Shown here: in pieces, positions 37,490 to 47,884 of the stretch
How positions within the stretch are numbered: the stretch's first letter is position 1
How the letters are laid out: each line of letters begins with the position of its first letter
From: Fremontodendron californicum
Taxonomy: Eukaryota; Streptophyta; Magnoliopsida; Malvales; Malvaceae
NCBI GenBank assembly: GCA_030761205.1
Contig: JAULJL010000010.1
Span: 997,001-1,061,000, forward strand
Length of the DNA stretch: 64,000 nt
Direction of reading: 5' to 3'
Notes under the pieces: generated by a model
The model's input: the letters and a program-made list of their open reading frames with translations, nothing else
What the model was told of the DNA's origin: nothing
The model's database searches: none
Translations under genes and position numbers: made by a program

Positions 37490-38040
37490 TGGTGCTTATA
37501 CCAGCTGAACGAATTGCAAAATATTTTATTAAAAACACAATTATACTTACTCTTTTATACTCCCATCTGTTCGAGTTTCATATAGAATACAAGACAAAGT
37601 TGTTGGCTTGTTGCTTAGGGTGACAAAGTGCTGATGGCTCAACAAGGTATGGTGATGGAGTGGAGTGGACCCTGCAGATATGGTTTTTCTTTCACTTTGT
37701 AGTTGCAGCCAGCCAGTGCAGTACAGTTTTTTGAAAGATGGTGAAAGAGTTTTGGGACAGTGTAATGCAGAGTTGACAGCTATTCATCACTTAATGCCCT
37801 AGTCTCGTGAGAGTTCAGATAGTCTAATCTTTCCTCTCTTGACCAACTTTTCACTCTGCTTTCCTCCATAGTCCATATGAACATCGATTCATGTCGATTG
37901 TGGACTACTTCTTTTATTTCCGAGTCCTGACCCTTTGTTAACTTCTATTAATTCTACTACTATATATTTCATTACAATTATAGTACTGATCTTCCTAGCT
38001 AATGAATTTGCAATGAGTTTCAAATGAAATCTATTTAGTT

Positions 38041-38605
38041 CAAATCTTTTAAATGTTAATGTCTATTTGTGTAGAAATGATTTTTCTGGTGGTATGAGAT
38101 TCTGTGAAGAAGGAAATAGGAGTCAGAGGGCGCTGAAGGTTGAATTCCAAAACACGCTTCGATACTTAAATCAGTATGGGAAGGAGATGATGGAGAGAGA
38201 GAGAGAGAATATGTGTGGAGTTTTTTAGAGAGATTATTCGTAGTCCCAGGGTTTAATACCCATTCGGGCAACTTGTCCGATTCCACGTATTCGACTACGG
38301 TTGAACATTGAGAGTAAACGGCCTGGAGGGCTTCGCTCGAGAGACTACTATATTTAATACCCGTCGAAGAAAGGTTGCGGCATTTAATGCTCTGCGCTAC
38401 CTAGGTGGGCATCGAGGTAGCCGATGAATGTGATCACTAGGGGAGAAGGGGGCGTCTACATGTCTCGAGATTTGGCCTTGGTGGTTCTTGAGTTCGTTGG
38501 GTTGGACCTTGGTCCTAGGTTGATTTTGTGAGCTTGTTTAGTCCTTATTGGGCTTCATGGTTCAGTGGCATGCGGGTCTGACAGGCTCAACACTGTATAT
38601 AAATT
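38041..38605. repeat. GC-richer patch, possible LTR-retrotransposon remnant
   Basis: The base composition and feel differ sharply from the AT-rich flanks. Segments such as GTCAGAGGGCGCTGAAGGTT and AGGTTGCGGCATTTAATGC resemble plant Ty3 LTRs as I remember them. No LTR pair, primer site or coding domain is present, so this stays a suggestion. Confidence 0.3.
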
Positions 38606-38628
38606 TATTGGCATAATAATAAGGGTTT

Positions 38629-38822
38629 GTATTTGATACATTATCAGTTTATAGATCTATACACTGATAGTAAGTTTTATATTAACACTGTCATTAAAAA
38701 AACTAACCCTAACCCTAATCCTAATTTTTAACCCCTAACACTAACCTTTAACCTGACAGATGACATCGTAAGATGCACTATCAAAGATTTATACATTGAT
38801 AATACATCAAATATAAATTATA
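38629..38822. repeat. Palindromic MITE with telomere-like core
   Basis: The left arm TTTGTATTTGATACATTATC and the right arm (GATAATACATCAAATATAAA) are inverted repeats. Both continue inward as CACTGATAG / CTATCAAAG. Between the arms is a degenerate run of CTAACCCTAACCCTAATCC at 38702-38725, continuing more loosely to about 38755. No gene. Confidence 0.65.
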
Positions 38823-41078
38823 ATAATAATAAATAAGATTAAACTTGAGAGATGGGTTGGTTTCAATTTCTTTTCCAGTCAAAATCTTTCTCATTTGATC
38901 AGGTTATAAAACTCATGAAGGTCGATATGTAGGGGCAGCTACGAAAGTGTGTATTATATCCTTTCCTTTCTCCACTAGTATACGTTTATAGAGTATTTCT
39001 ATAGATTTATGATGAAATTTATTGTTGGATTCTGCCAATGAATCCTACAGTTCCTTCCTACTCCTACTGTAAGGAACTTCATCAGAATCTGGGTAAATAC
39101 TAAATACTCATTAAAAATTTGTTTTAAAAGTTTTTAAGTCTAAGATGGACCCACAAGGTGGACTGAGAGCAAGTCATTTCGTTATCCTTAAGGTCTGAGC
39201 TTTGCAGATGATGATGGGACTAATTCTTTGTCCTTTTCTTCAATTTTTTTCTTAATGAAATTGAAAAATGAGGGGAAAAGAAAAAGGCCATATGGAGCTA
39301 TAATGTAAATTCTGTACTAGGTTCTTAGCATGTTTTTTCCATTAAAGTTTAATAATTGTATTATGAAACATTTCCCATAAATAAATAATGATTAGAAAAA
39401 TAGGAATATTTTAATGAAAATGGGAGAGACGAGAGAGCCGGATGGTGAAAGGCTGAAAGGTATGGGAACTGGGAAATGATTGAAGGAGCAAAGAGAAACA
39501 GAAAGAGAAAGATGGTTTAATTCTCCAAGAAAAATAAGTTAACAGTCTGCAAGGGAAGACCCAATTGCAGCATTTTATCCTATGAATAAAACAGGTGTCC
39601 AAATATCAGAGAGTTGGAGAATCTCTTCAGAAACAGAAACTGATGATGAGTAATCAATCTTAATGTGTTCTTTAATGGCGGCATGCTTCTTCGGTTCTTC
39701 CCCTCCCCCAGGTACTACTACTGATCTTTTCTTTCTTTAATTTCTCCTGCTATGTTAATTAGTATTTAGTATTAAATATGATATGATTATATAAGATGAT
39801 ATAAAATATAATAAAAATATGATATAAAAAAAAAAACAAATATAATATAAATTTATTAAAATTTATATATCATAAATTATTAATATATAAAAAATATATA
39901 TTTAAATATAATATGAATACGAAAATTATTAAATCTAACTTTTTAAGTATGGCTTTTTGTTTTTTTCGATGGAGGAAAATGATAAATCAGTCAAATCAAA
40001 GTTCAGTTTCCCATTTCGCTCTAAATGATTTTAAAAATATGCCCTCAATAAAAAATTATTGTTAAATGATCTAATAAATAAAAATTATTTGAAAAAAAAA
40101 TAAATAATTAAAATTATTATAAAAAATATTGTAAAGATAAAATTATCTTTAATCTTTTTTCTTTCATTAAAAAAATATTTTTTTTTAAAAATTTTAATTG
40201 AAAATAAATTTAAAAAATAAAATATTTAAATATATATATTTTTAAAATTTTAAAAAAATAAAAAAAAATTAATTTTAGGCATATTATTTTTATTTTTTAA
40301 AATTTTTTAATTAAAAAAAGTAAATAAAAAATTTAAAAATTTATTTTTTAAAATTAAAAAAATTATTTTCAGAATATTTATTTTTTAATTAAAAAATAAA
40401 AAAAAAATGGAGGAGAAGGTTTTTTTATCAAAGATAATTTTGTATTTACAATATCCTTTATAACAATTTCTAATTATTCATTTCTTTTTTTCAAATAACT
40501 TTTATTCATTATACCATTTAACAAATACTTCCTTATGGAGGACATGTTTTTCATATTTACCTATGATTCTAAAACTCTCTTCAGACAATATTATGGCTGT
40601 TTTTATTATTCTAACATAAGAAGGCAAATACACTTGCACTATAATACGTAGTATGTTTTTAACTGATCAACCACTTTAAATTAAGATTCAATGTCTACGA
40701 AGCTGATGGACTTTGGGTTTATAATGTTATACATGAGATTGAGAGTTCGTTTTCTACACATTATGGTGTAATTTTTAAATTTTCTAAACAAATTAAGAAA
40801 TAGTTATATTAATTTTTTAAAATATTTTTTTTATCATATCTCATTCCCTAATTTTATTGATAAATAAATTTTTTTAAACAACTTCATTAATAATATATCG
40901 AATAATTCTCTTATATAATATAATTTTTGTTATAATTAAAAGAAAAAGGGAATGAGATGATGTGTGAAAGGAAGACAATTGATGGATCCACTAGAAAAAG
41001 ACTAAAGAGAGACTTAATTAGCTCTCCCGTGCAAGACGACAGAGAATAACTAATTGCTCTACAATACATCATCCATAG

Positions 41079-41113
<35 letters not shown>

Positions 41114-41360
41114 GCTTGGTGACTTAATTTATTGTATGCAAATTTCTACTATTCATCTCCTCATATCATAATAATTAATTTGACATGGTTTATAGTATTT
41201 GGTTTGCTATATATAGCTATCGCATCATATTCCTATGGTAAGGATATTGGTGAGCTATTGCTAAAAAAAAAAAAATAGAAGCATAGATAAGATAATGAAG
41301 CGATGATAATAAGCCACACACAGAATATATGGACTGTTTAGTGCACCCCCAAACCAAACC
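38823..41360. other. AT-rich stretch without a recognisable gene
   Basis: 39770-40520 is low-complexity A/T. An (AT)n run is at 41083-41110. A short ATG frame at 39676 (MAACFFGSSPPP) ends at a possible donor, but no partner exons could be found. Confidence 0.5.
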
Positions 41361-41366
41361 CCAATT

Positions 41367-41450
41367 TGGACCAATTTTCATCGAGTGGCAGTTCGGGGGA
41401 GTTCTACCGTAAGTTTCTTACGGTAAGGTTGTGGTAAGCTCCAAATTGGG
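41367..41450. repeat. Nested inverted repeat with perfect 9-bp hairpin
   Basis: The outer arms are CCCAATTTGGA (41367-41377) and TCCAAATTGGG (41440-41450). The inner hairpin is TACCGTAAG-TTT-CTTACGGTA at 41405-41425. It sits immediately left of the minisatellite array. Confidence 0.7.
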
Positions 41451-41479
41451 AAACCTGTGTAGCAGGTTACCAGGTCACA

Positions 41480-43500
41480 AATTTTTACATATGCACTTGA
41501 TAAATTACATATCAACTTGGACGAATTACATATCAAACATGAAAAATTACATATCAACTTGAGAAGTTGAAAAATTACATATGGACTTGATAAATTACAT
41601 ATGAACTTGGAAAATTACATATGAAAAATTACATATGAACATGGAAAATTACATATGAACTTGGAGAATTACATATGGACTTGATATATTACATATCAAC
41701 TTGGAAAATTCCCGAATTACATATGGACATGGACAATTACATATGAACTTGGAGAATTACATATGGACTTGATAAATTACATATGAACTTGGAAAATTCC
41801 CGAATTACATATGGACATGGAAAATTACATATGAACTTGGAGAATTACATATGAACTTGATAAATTACATATGAACTTGGAAAATTCCCGAATTACATAT
41901 GAACATGGAAAATTACATATGAACTTGGAGAATTACATATGGACTTGATAAATTACATATGAACTTGGAAAATTCCCGAATTACATATGGACATGGAAAA
42001 TTACATATGAACTTGGAGAATTACATATGGACTTGATAAATTACATATGAACTTGGAAAATTCCCGAATTACATATGGACATGGAAAATTACATATGAAC
42101 TTGGATAATTACATATGGACTTGATAAATTACATATGAACTTGGAAAATTCCCGAATTACATATGGACATGGAAAATTACATATGAACTTGGAGAATTAC
42201 ATATGGACTTGATAAATTACATATGAACTTGGAAAATTCCCGAATTACATATGGACATGGAAAATTACATATGAACTTGGAGAATTACATATGGACTTGA
42301 TAAATTACATATGAACTTGGAAAATTCCCGAATTACATATGAACATGGAAAATTACATATGAACTTGGAGAATTACATATGGACTTGATAAATTACATAT
42401 GAACTTGGAAAATTCCCGAATTACATATGGACATGGAAAATTACATATGAACTTGGAGAATTACATATGGACTTGATAAATTACATATGAACTTGGAAAA
42501 TTCCCGAATTACATATGGACATGGAAAATTACATATGAACTTGGAGAATTACATATGGACTTGATAAATTACATATGAACTTGGAAAATTCCCGAATTAC
42601 ATATGGACATGGAAAATTACATATGAACTTGGAGAATTACATATGGACTTGATAAATTACATATGAACTTGGAAAATTCCCGAATTACATATGGACATGG
42701 AAAATTACATATGAACTTGGAGAATTACATATGGACTTGATAAATTACATATGAACTTGGAAAATTCCCGAATTACATATGGACATGGAAAATTACATAT
42801 GAACTTGGAGAATTACATATGGACTTGATAAATTACATATGAACTTGGAAAATTCCCGAATTACATATGGACATGGAAAATTACATATGAACTTGGAGAA
42901 TTACATATGGACTTGATAAATTACATATGAACTTGGAAAATTCCCGAATTACATATGGACATGGACAATTACATATGAACTTGGAGAATTACATATGGAC
43001 TTGATAAATTACATATGAACTTGAGAAATTCTCGAATTACATATGGACATGGAAAATTACATATGAACTTGGAGAATTACATATGGACTTGATAAATTAC
43101 ATATGAACTTGAGAAATTCCCGAATTACATATGGACATGGAAAATTACATATGAACTTGGAGAATTACATATGGACTTGATAAATTACATATGAACTTGA
43201 GAAATTCCCGAATTACATATGGACATGAGTAATTACATATCAACTTGACGAATTACATATGAACTTGACAAATTCCCCAATTACATATGAACATGAGAAA
43301 TTACATATGAACTTGACGAATTACATATAAACTTGACAAATTACATATGAACTTGACAAATTCACGAATTAGATATGAACATGACAAATTACATATGAAA
43401 TTGACGAATTACATATCAACTTGAAAAATTACATATCAACTTGACAAATTCACGAATTACATATGAAAATGACAAATTACATATGAACTTGACGAATCTT
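41480..43500. repeat. Minisatellite array with an 88-bp higher-order repeat of 20-bp subunits
   Basis: The basic unit is about 20 bp, AATTACATATGRACWTGGA. From about 41711 to 43207 four subunits plus the spacer TTCCCGAA form an 88-bp higher-order unit. The spacer CCC recurs at exactly 88-bp steps at 41711, 41799, 41887 and on to 43207, with one CTC variant at 43031: 18 markers, 17 full periods. Inner units are nearly identical. Both edges (41480-41700 and 43210-43500) hold more diverged single subunits, as expected if homogenisation acts in the centre. Each subunit contains CATATG. No long reading frame is present, since 88 is not a multiple of three. Confidence 0.95.
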
Positions 43501-43745
43501 TACCTGACGTATCTTGGTCTTTGCAAGCAACTAGATCCTAATGGCCCTTTTAATAGATAAGCTTGATCCTTTGAGTATTAGGATTTATCATTTATCATTT
43601 GAATAATTTGATTGATATTCTCGAGGATGTAAATTGCAGTAGCATTCGGTGACTTAGGAAAGTTCCTAGTCTTTTTCCTTTACAATCCCGTGTTTAGGAT
43701 CTAGGTAGTCTTATGTTTTAGCAATTTAGGTCTTCTGATCATAAC

Positions 43746-43781
<36 letters not shown>

Positions 43782-44218
43782 GTGACATGTTTTTTCTGTT
43801 CTATAAATGCAGCTATATATATGGCAAGACAAGTGCGTGATTACATTTGCATTAAGGAAAACTTCAGTACTATTTTTCTCTCTTTTTTTATCTGTATCTA
43901 ATTCACATTTAATTTACATCTGGAAGAAGAATTACAGGAAGAAACAATGGAATCAAACAACCAATGGAAGTCTCGGAAAGAAAGAAAAATCACAGCCCTT
44001 GAATTGGGGCTTTTCAAGCAACAAACTGTACAAAATTTTGACACTTAACTAGGAGGCTCTTGCAATTTCATACCCTGCAGTTTTTTGCCAAAGGAGAATC
44101 TGTTTTAATTGAATAAGCTTTACCATCTTCAAGCTGGAAATTTTGCTTTCAAGAACTATATATCTGTTGACACAAGACACAGTGCTCTGATATTAATCTT
44201 CCCATTGCACTTCCCTCT
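43501..44218. other. Flank between the satellite array and the bHLH gene
   Basis: It contains an (ATT)n run at 43746-43781 and, near its right end, the probable 3' UTR of the bHLH gene on the minus strand. No other gene is seen. Confidence 0.5.
43746..43781. repeat. (ATT)n microsatellite
   Basis: About 12 ATT units. Confidence 0.9.
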
Positions 44219-45476
44219 TCAAAAATGAATCAAAAATGAATCAAAATTACGTGCTTCCACTTTTTGCAATGGATTCAACTGAAGGCAGGCCGCCAAAGTG
44301 GCCATTGCTGGTGACTTAACGGCTGCTGAAAAATTGGCGACATAAGGAGGAATCTTCATTGCAGGATTATTTAAAGCACAAAGTCACTCATAGAAGAATT
44401 AGTGAGAAAAGGAGAATTCGGGAGGCTGTTTGCTTACCTCTTTCATAGGTAGGTTGTTAACATTGAATTCTACGGTTGGATTTAGAGCAGCAAGTTTCAT
44501 AGATAAGAACTGCATTTATATCAAATTACGACCTGATAAGTTAACAGAAAGATGATGTGCTAAAATATTCAAAGGCTAACAAGATTGATATTGTCTATCT
44601 TATTACCTCAACTTGTCTTTGGAGAGATTGAACATAGTTGATTATTTCATCAAGCATTCCAGCTTTTCCTGTGATTTTGTTGCAACTAGGGACTAAATCT
44701 TGCAAGCATTTCATCTTCTTACTAATCTTTTCCCTTCTTGCCTGTACATTACAGACAGATAAAGGCCATATCAGTTAAGATCTATGTTGGATGTGAGTGC
44801 CCGACACGGGTATGTGTCCGACACGGATATGTTCAATTTTTTCCAAGATTTCCATGCATTTGGAGGATCATATCCCCATACTTATGTACGGATATGCGTC
44901 GAACACAGATACGAAACAAAGAGTCATAGCAAACATAGGTTAAGATTACTAGTACTTTTACTTATGAATTGAAACTCAAAATTCAAAAAATTATACTTAC
45001 TCTTTCTGCCAAGCTGTGACTATCGGTAGCCTGGCCACGACGTGCCCTTACATGAATGTAATCTGGCTTCTGAACCTCTGAAACCTTGGAAATCTCCATT
45101 GAAGAATTTCTGGAAACTTCTTTACTGCTTTTCGTTTTGACCTCAGATTCCCCTTCTCCTTTAATCCTCTTACTTTTGAATTTATCGTCTGCAATAGCCT
45201 GTACAACAAAAGTCAGATGCCTTATTGACTACTGTATATAACTGTTTTTGATCTAGTAATTCTGTAGACTTTATTTATTTTTATCCCCTTTGTGCTGGAG
45301 TCAACTGAATCAAATTAAAAAATTCATACGTGGTTTATTTCTTTAATATTCAAAGAAAAAACGTTGTCTCAAAATGATTAATTTTGTTCAAAAGTTCATA
45401 AATTTAGAGTGAATACATAGTAACAAACCTTTGCTTTTCTCTTGTTAAAGCTCTCTCTGCCATTGGTGGACTCCAT
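44219..45476 (-). CDS. bHLH transcription factor (CIB/BEE/bHLH79-like clade), short form
   Basis: Five exons on the minus strand, 45429-45476, 45001-45198, 44607-44741, 44438-44509 and 44219-44353, give 195 aa with matching phases. The basic region follows YIHVRARRGQATDSHSLAER and carries the E-box contact set His-Glu-Arg in SHSLAERARREK. Helix 1 is ISKKMKCLQDLVP and helix 2 starts TGKAGMLDEIINYVQSLQRQ, followed by VEFLSMKLAALNP. The ending LQLNPLQKV resembles the LQFNP tail of this clade. It should act in the nucleus as a dimer on G/E-box DNA. It is shorter at the N-terminus than most relatives. The last exon's acceptor (44354-44355) is the least certain junction. Intron 2 contains a CTATGTT MITE. 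Confidence 0.85.
44782..44938 (+). mobile_element. CTATGTT-type MITE, copy 3 (bHLH intron 2)
   Basis: About 157 bp, start CTATGTTGGATGTGAGTG, end GAGTCATAGCAAACATAG, with part of the interior missing relative to copy 1. It fills more than half of the intron. Confidence 0.75.
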
Positions 45477-46195
45477 TTTCTCCAAAATCAAATCTTCTCC
45501 TCCTCTTTCATAACTTCAGCCTGGAAAGCCGCCATCTGACAGCTTGAAGTCCGAGACAATAGATCATAATATACCTCAACAAAAGGCTTTAACTAGCTAT
45601 ATTTTTCAAGATCCAGAAAACGTTTGACTGTTATAACCTCAAATCAAGTTCTAAATTAGAAAACATTGTGATGGTGCAAACCCAATCATACCCAATATTA
45701 ATCAAATTTTCTAAATTACTTGGCAAAATCACATGATAGAAAGAAGAAAAAAAAAACATCTTTCTTACCTTTGAATAAGGAAATTGTTCTTGGAAAAACA
45801 AGCTTGGATATCGCAGCCTCTTTCTTGCGAGGCTCTTTGCTTGACTGCGCCATCTCTTTGTTTTTCTGAGCTAATTTCTCCCCTAAACAAAAACCTTGCT
45901 TTGAAATTAGGAAGATCTTGGCAAAAAAAAAAATGGAGGAAGATGAGTAAGCGGCGGCAAGATTATAAGATAGGAGAGAAGAAACAGAGAAGAAAATAAA
46001 AGGAGAGTGATTTTAGGTTTTATCTTACCAGGTTAACCGGTTATCTCTTTTTTTTTTTTTTTTTTTTTTCAATGGCTCAGATAAATCAATATGAATAAAT
46101 ATGAATCCAAGGGTTACAATTTATTGAAGCTTATCAGAAGCGTATACTAAAAAACGTTTCTTAGAATTTTCCGGCAGTTCGGGAAAGCCACATTT

Positions 46196-46230
<35 letters not shown>

Positions 46231-46577
46231 TCTGTCCTCCTTAGTCCTTGGGTCCTTCCCAACGACAGAAACTTCCAATGGCCAAAGCAGAACTGTCCTT
46301 GCTTGAAGCGCGTGGCTCAAATGTACTCGCCATTGCCCTTTGATTTGAAAGACCACCAAATGGCACGGAAGTTTTAAGGTACGTTGTTTATCTTGAGTTT
46401 GAAATAAATTTTATTATATATAAATATGATAAATTATATATGTAAATAAAAATTATTATATATTTATATAATTTTTTTATATATAAATTATATAAATTAT
46501 TAAAAATATATTAAATGTTTATATAAATTAAAAATTATCATATAATTATATAATTTTTTTACATATAAACGTAACAC
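45477..46577. other. 5' leader region of the bHLH gene and spacer to FD
   Basis: On the minus strand a possible leader exon ends at a donor at 45769. It opens an ATG at 45853 (MAQSSKEPRKKEAAISKL...), and a second short frame (MAAFQAEVMKEEEKI) starts near 45530 and stops before the main ATG. Both look like upstream ORFs. Further right are a long T run (about 46048-46069) and an (AT)n run at 46201-46226. Confidence 0.45.
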
Positions 46578-46586
46578 TATAAATAG
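46578..46586 (+). promoter_or_regulatory. TATA box of the FD-like gene
   Basis: TATAAATAG, 339 bp upstream of the ATG. It implies a leader of about 300 bases that includes a (CTT)n tract near 46850-46882. Confidence 0.5.
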
Positions 46587-46916
46587 ATATTACTTTTTGG
46601 AATTTTCCTGCCATCGGGGCATAGACAATTCCTTTCATTAGCACTCCCAAACCAAAACCACTCCTCCCTCTCTATCTCTAATACATACTACATAGTAGTT
46701 TATCAGTTTACACTACTTCTCAACAAAGTCTTCTGTTTTTCTTCCAATGTTGTCATCAACAGGTGGGGAGGACACCAACTACAACAAAGCAACAATAAGC
46801 CTAAATACAGTGTCAGTTTCTTCAAAATCATCATAAACATATCTTCATCTCCTTCTTCTTCTTCTTCTTCTTCTTCTTCTTCCCATCTTGACAACCAAAC
46901 CCATAGAGCCAAAACC

Positions 46917-47884
46917 ATGGAAGAGGTTTGGAACGACATTAATCTTTCTTCTTTACATGATCACTCTTCCAGGGAAGGCCACTCGGTTAACCCAAATCCT
47001 CACAACCCGCATTTTATCCTCCAGGATTTTCTTGCCAGACCTTTTAGCAAAGACCCACCAACCAATAGAGTCTCCACCCACGGGGAGACGACGCTCTATG
47101 GTTCTCCAGTGCCACCTCCTGCCACTGTTTGGAGCCTGAATTCTGGTCCCGGCTTTGATTTTCTTAATAACACGGATCCTCTCAGGTCTAACTCGCGTTT
47201 GCAAAGCAGCCCCATTTCGAATTTGTCCAGTTTCAATTGTCCACTCGAGGCTCTAGCTTCATCTTCTACCTTGACTTCGTTTGGTAAGAAAAAGGTCCAA
47301 GAATCTGATAGCTGTTCTGGTGATCGACGGCACAAGCGTATGATCAAGAACCGGGAGTCTGCAGCTCGATCAAGAGCCAGGAAACAGGTAATCATTTCCA
47401 TAAATACTGAAAAAGTTTCCTAGCTACTGTATTACTCTTATACATATATGCATTCTGAAAATATCTCGTTCCTGAATATTCTTTTTCTTGCAGGCTTACA
47501 CAAATGAGTTAGAGCTTGAAGTTGCTCATCTTATGGAAGAGAATGCAAGACTCAAGAGACAGCAAGAACAGGTAATAACTTAAAGCAAATTTGATTTTAT
47601 TAGCTGACAGACAACCTAGTGAAAGGACACCCACTAATTTGTGTTTCCTCGTTGATTTTTGTAACACTTGTGCTAGCTTCACCAAAATCTAATAACCCAA
47701 TAACACTAAACATGCCTGGAACTTGGAGAAGCCTAATTTGATCTATGAAGAATTATACGAGCTAGTAGTTGGTATTGACATTGTGTTTGTATTTTGTTTT
47801 TGGGGCATGCAGTTACGCGTAGCAGCTGCCGCTCAACTTTCCAAAAAGCGCATGCTTCAGCGAACGTCAACAGCTCCATTTTGA
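46917..47884 (+). CDS. FD: bZIP transcription factor FD
   Basis: Three exons, 46917-47387, 47494-47571 and 47813-47884, give 206 aa. FD binds DNA in the shoot apex and, with 14-3-3 proteins and FT, activates flowering genes. The basic region is RRHKRMIKNRESAARSRARK (137-156) with the N-x7-R signature at Asn145 and Arg153. The zipper leucines are at 163, 170, 177 and 184, a perfect heptad. The C-terminus is RTSTAPF, the SAP motif (R-x-x-S/T-A-P); Thr203 corresponds to the phosphorylated residue needed for 14-3-3/FT binding in Arabidopsis FD. The exon breaks inside the zipper are typical of group A bZIPs. FD rather than FDP is favoured by overall form, but FDP is possible. Confidence 0.92.

Larger units (their letters stand above)
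35242..38040. other. LARP1 3' flank and gene-poor stretch
   Basis: 35242-35700 is probably LARP1 3' UTR. 36137-36280 is a short tandem duplication around GAGTCCTGACCAAAC and GATCCGATGATGGTGGATT. A (GAAA)n tract lies near 36793-36817 and an (AT)n run at 37457-37486. No gene is recognised. Confidence 0.5.

Noticed and set aside
39676..39712. Possible first exon MAACFFGSSPPP with a donor
   Set aside because: No downstream exons could be found before the satellite array; too short to support.
41405..41425. Helitron 3' end
   Set aside because: A hairpin is present but no CTRR terminus follows at the expected distance.
41480..43500. CRISPR-like appearance of the regular repeats
   Set aside because: The repeats are contiguous with no unique spacers, the DNA is eukaryotic, and the structure is a tandem minisatellite.
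46703..46939. Minus-strand frame with a glutamate run near the FD start
   Set aside because: It is the complement of the (CTT)n tract in the FD leader.
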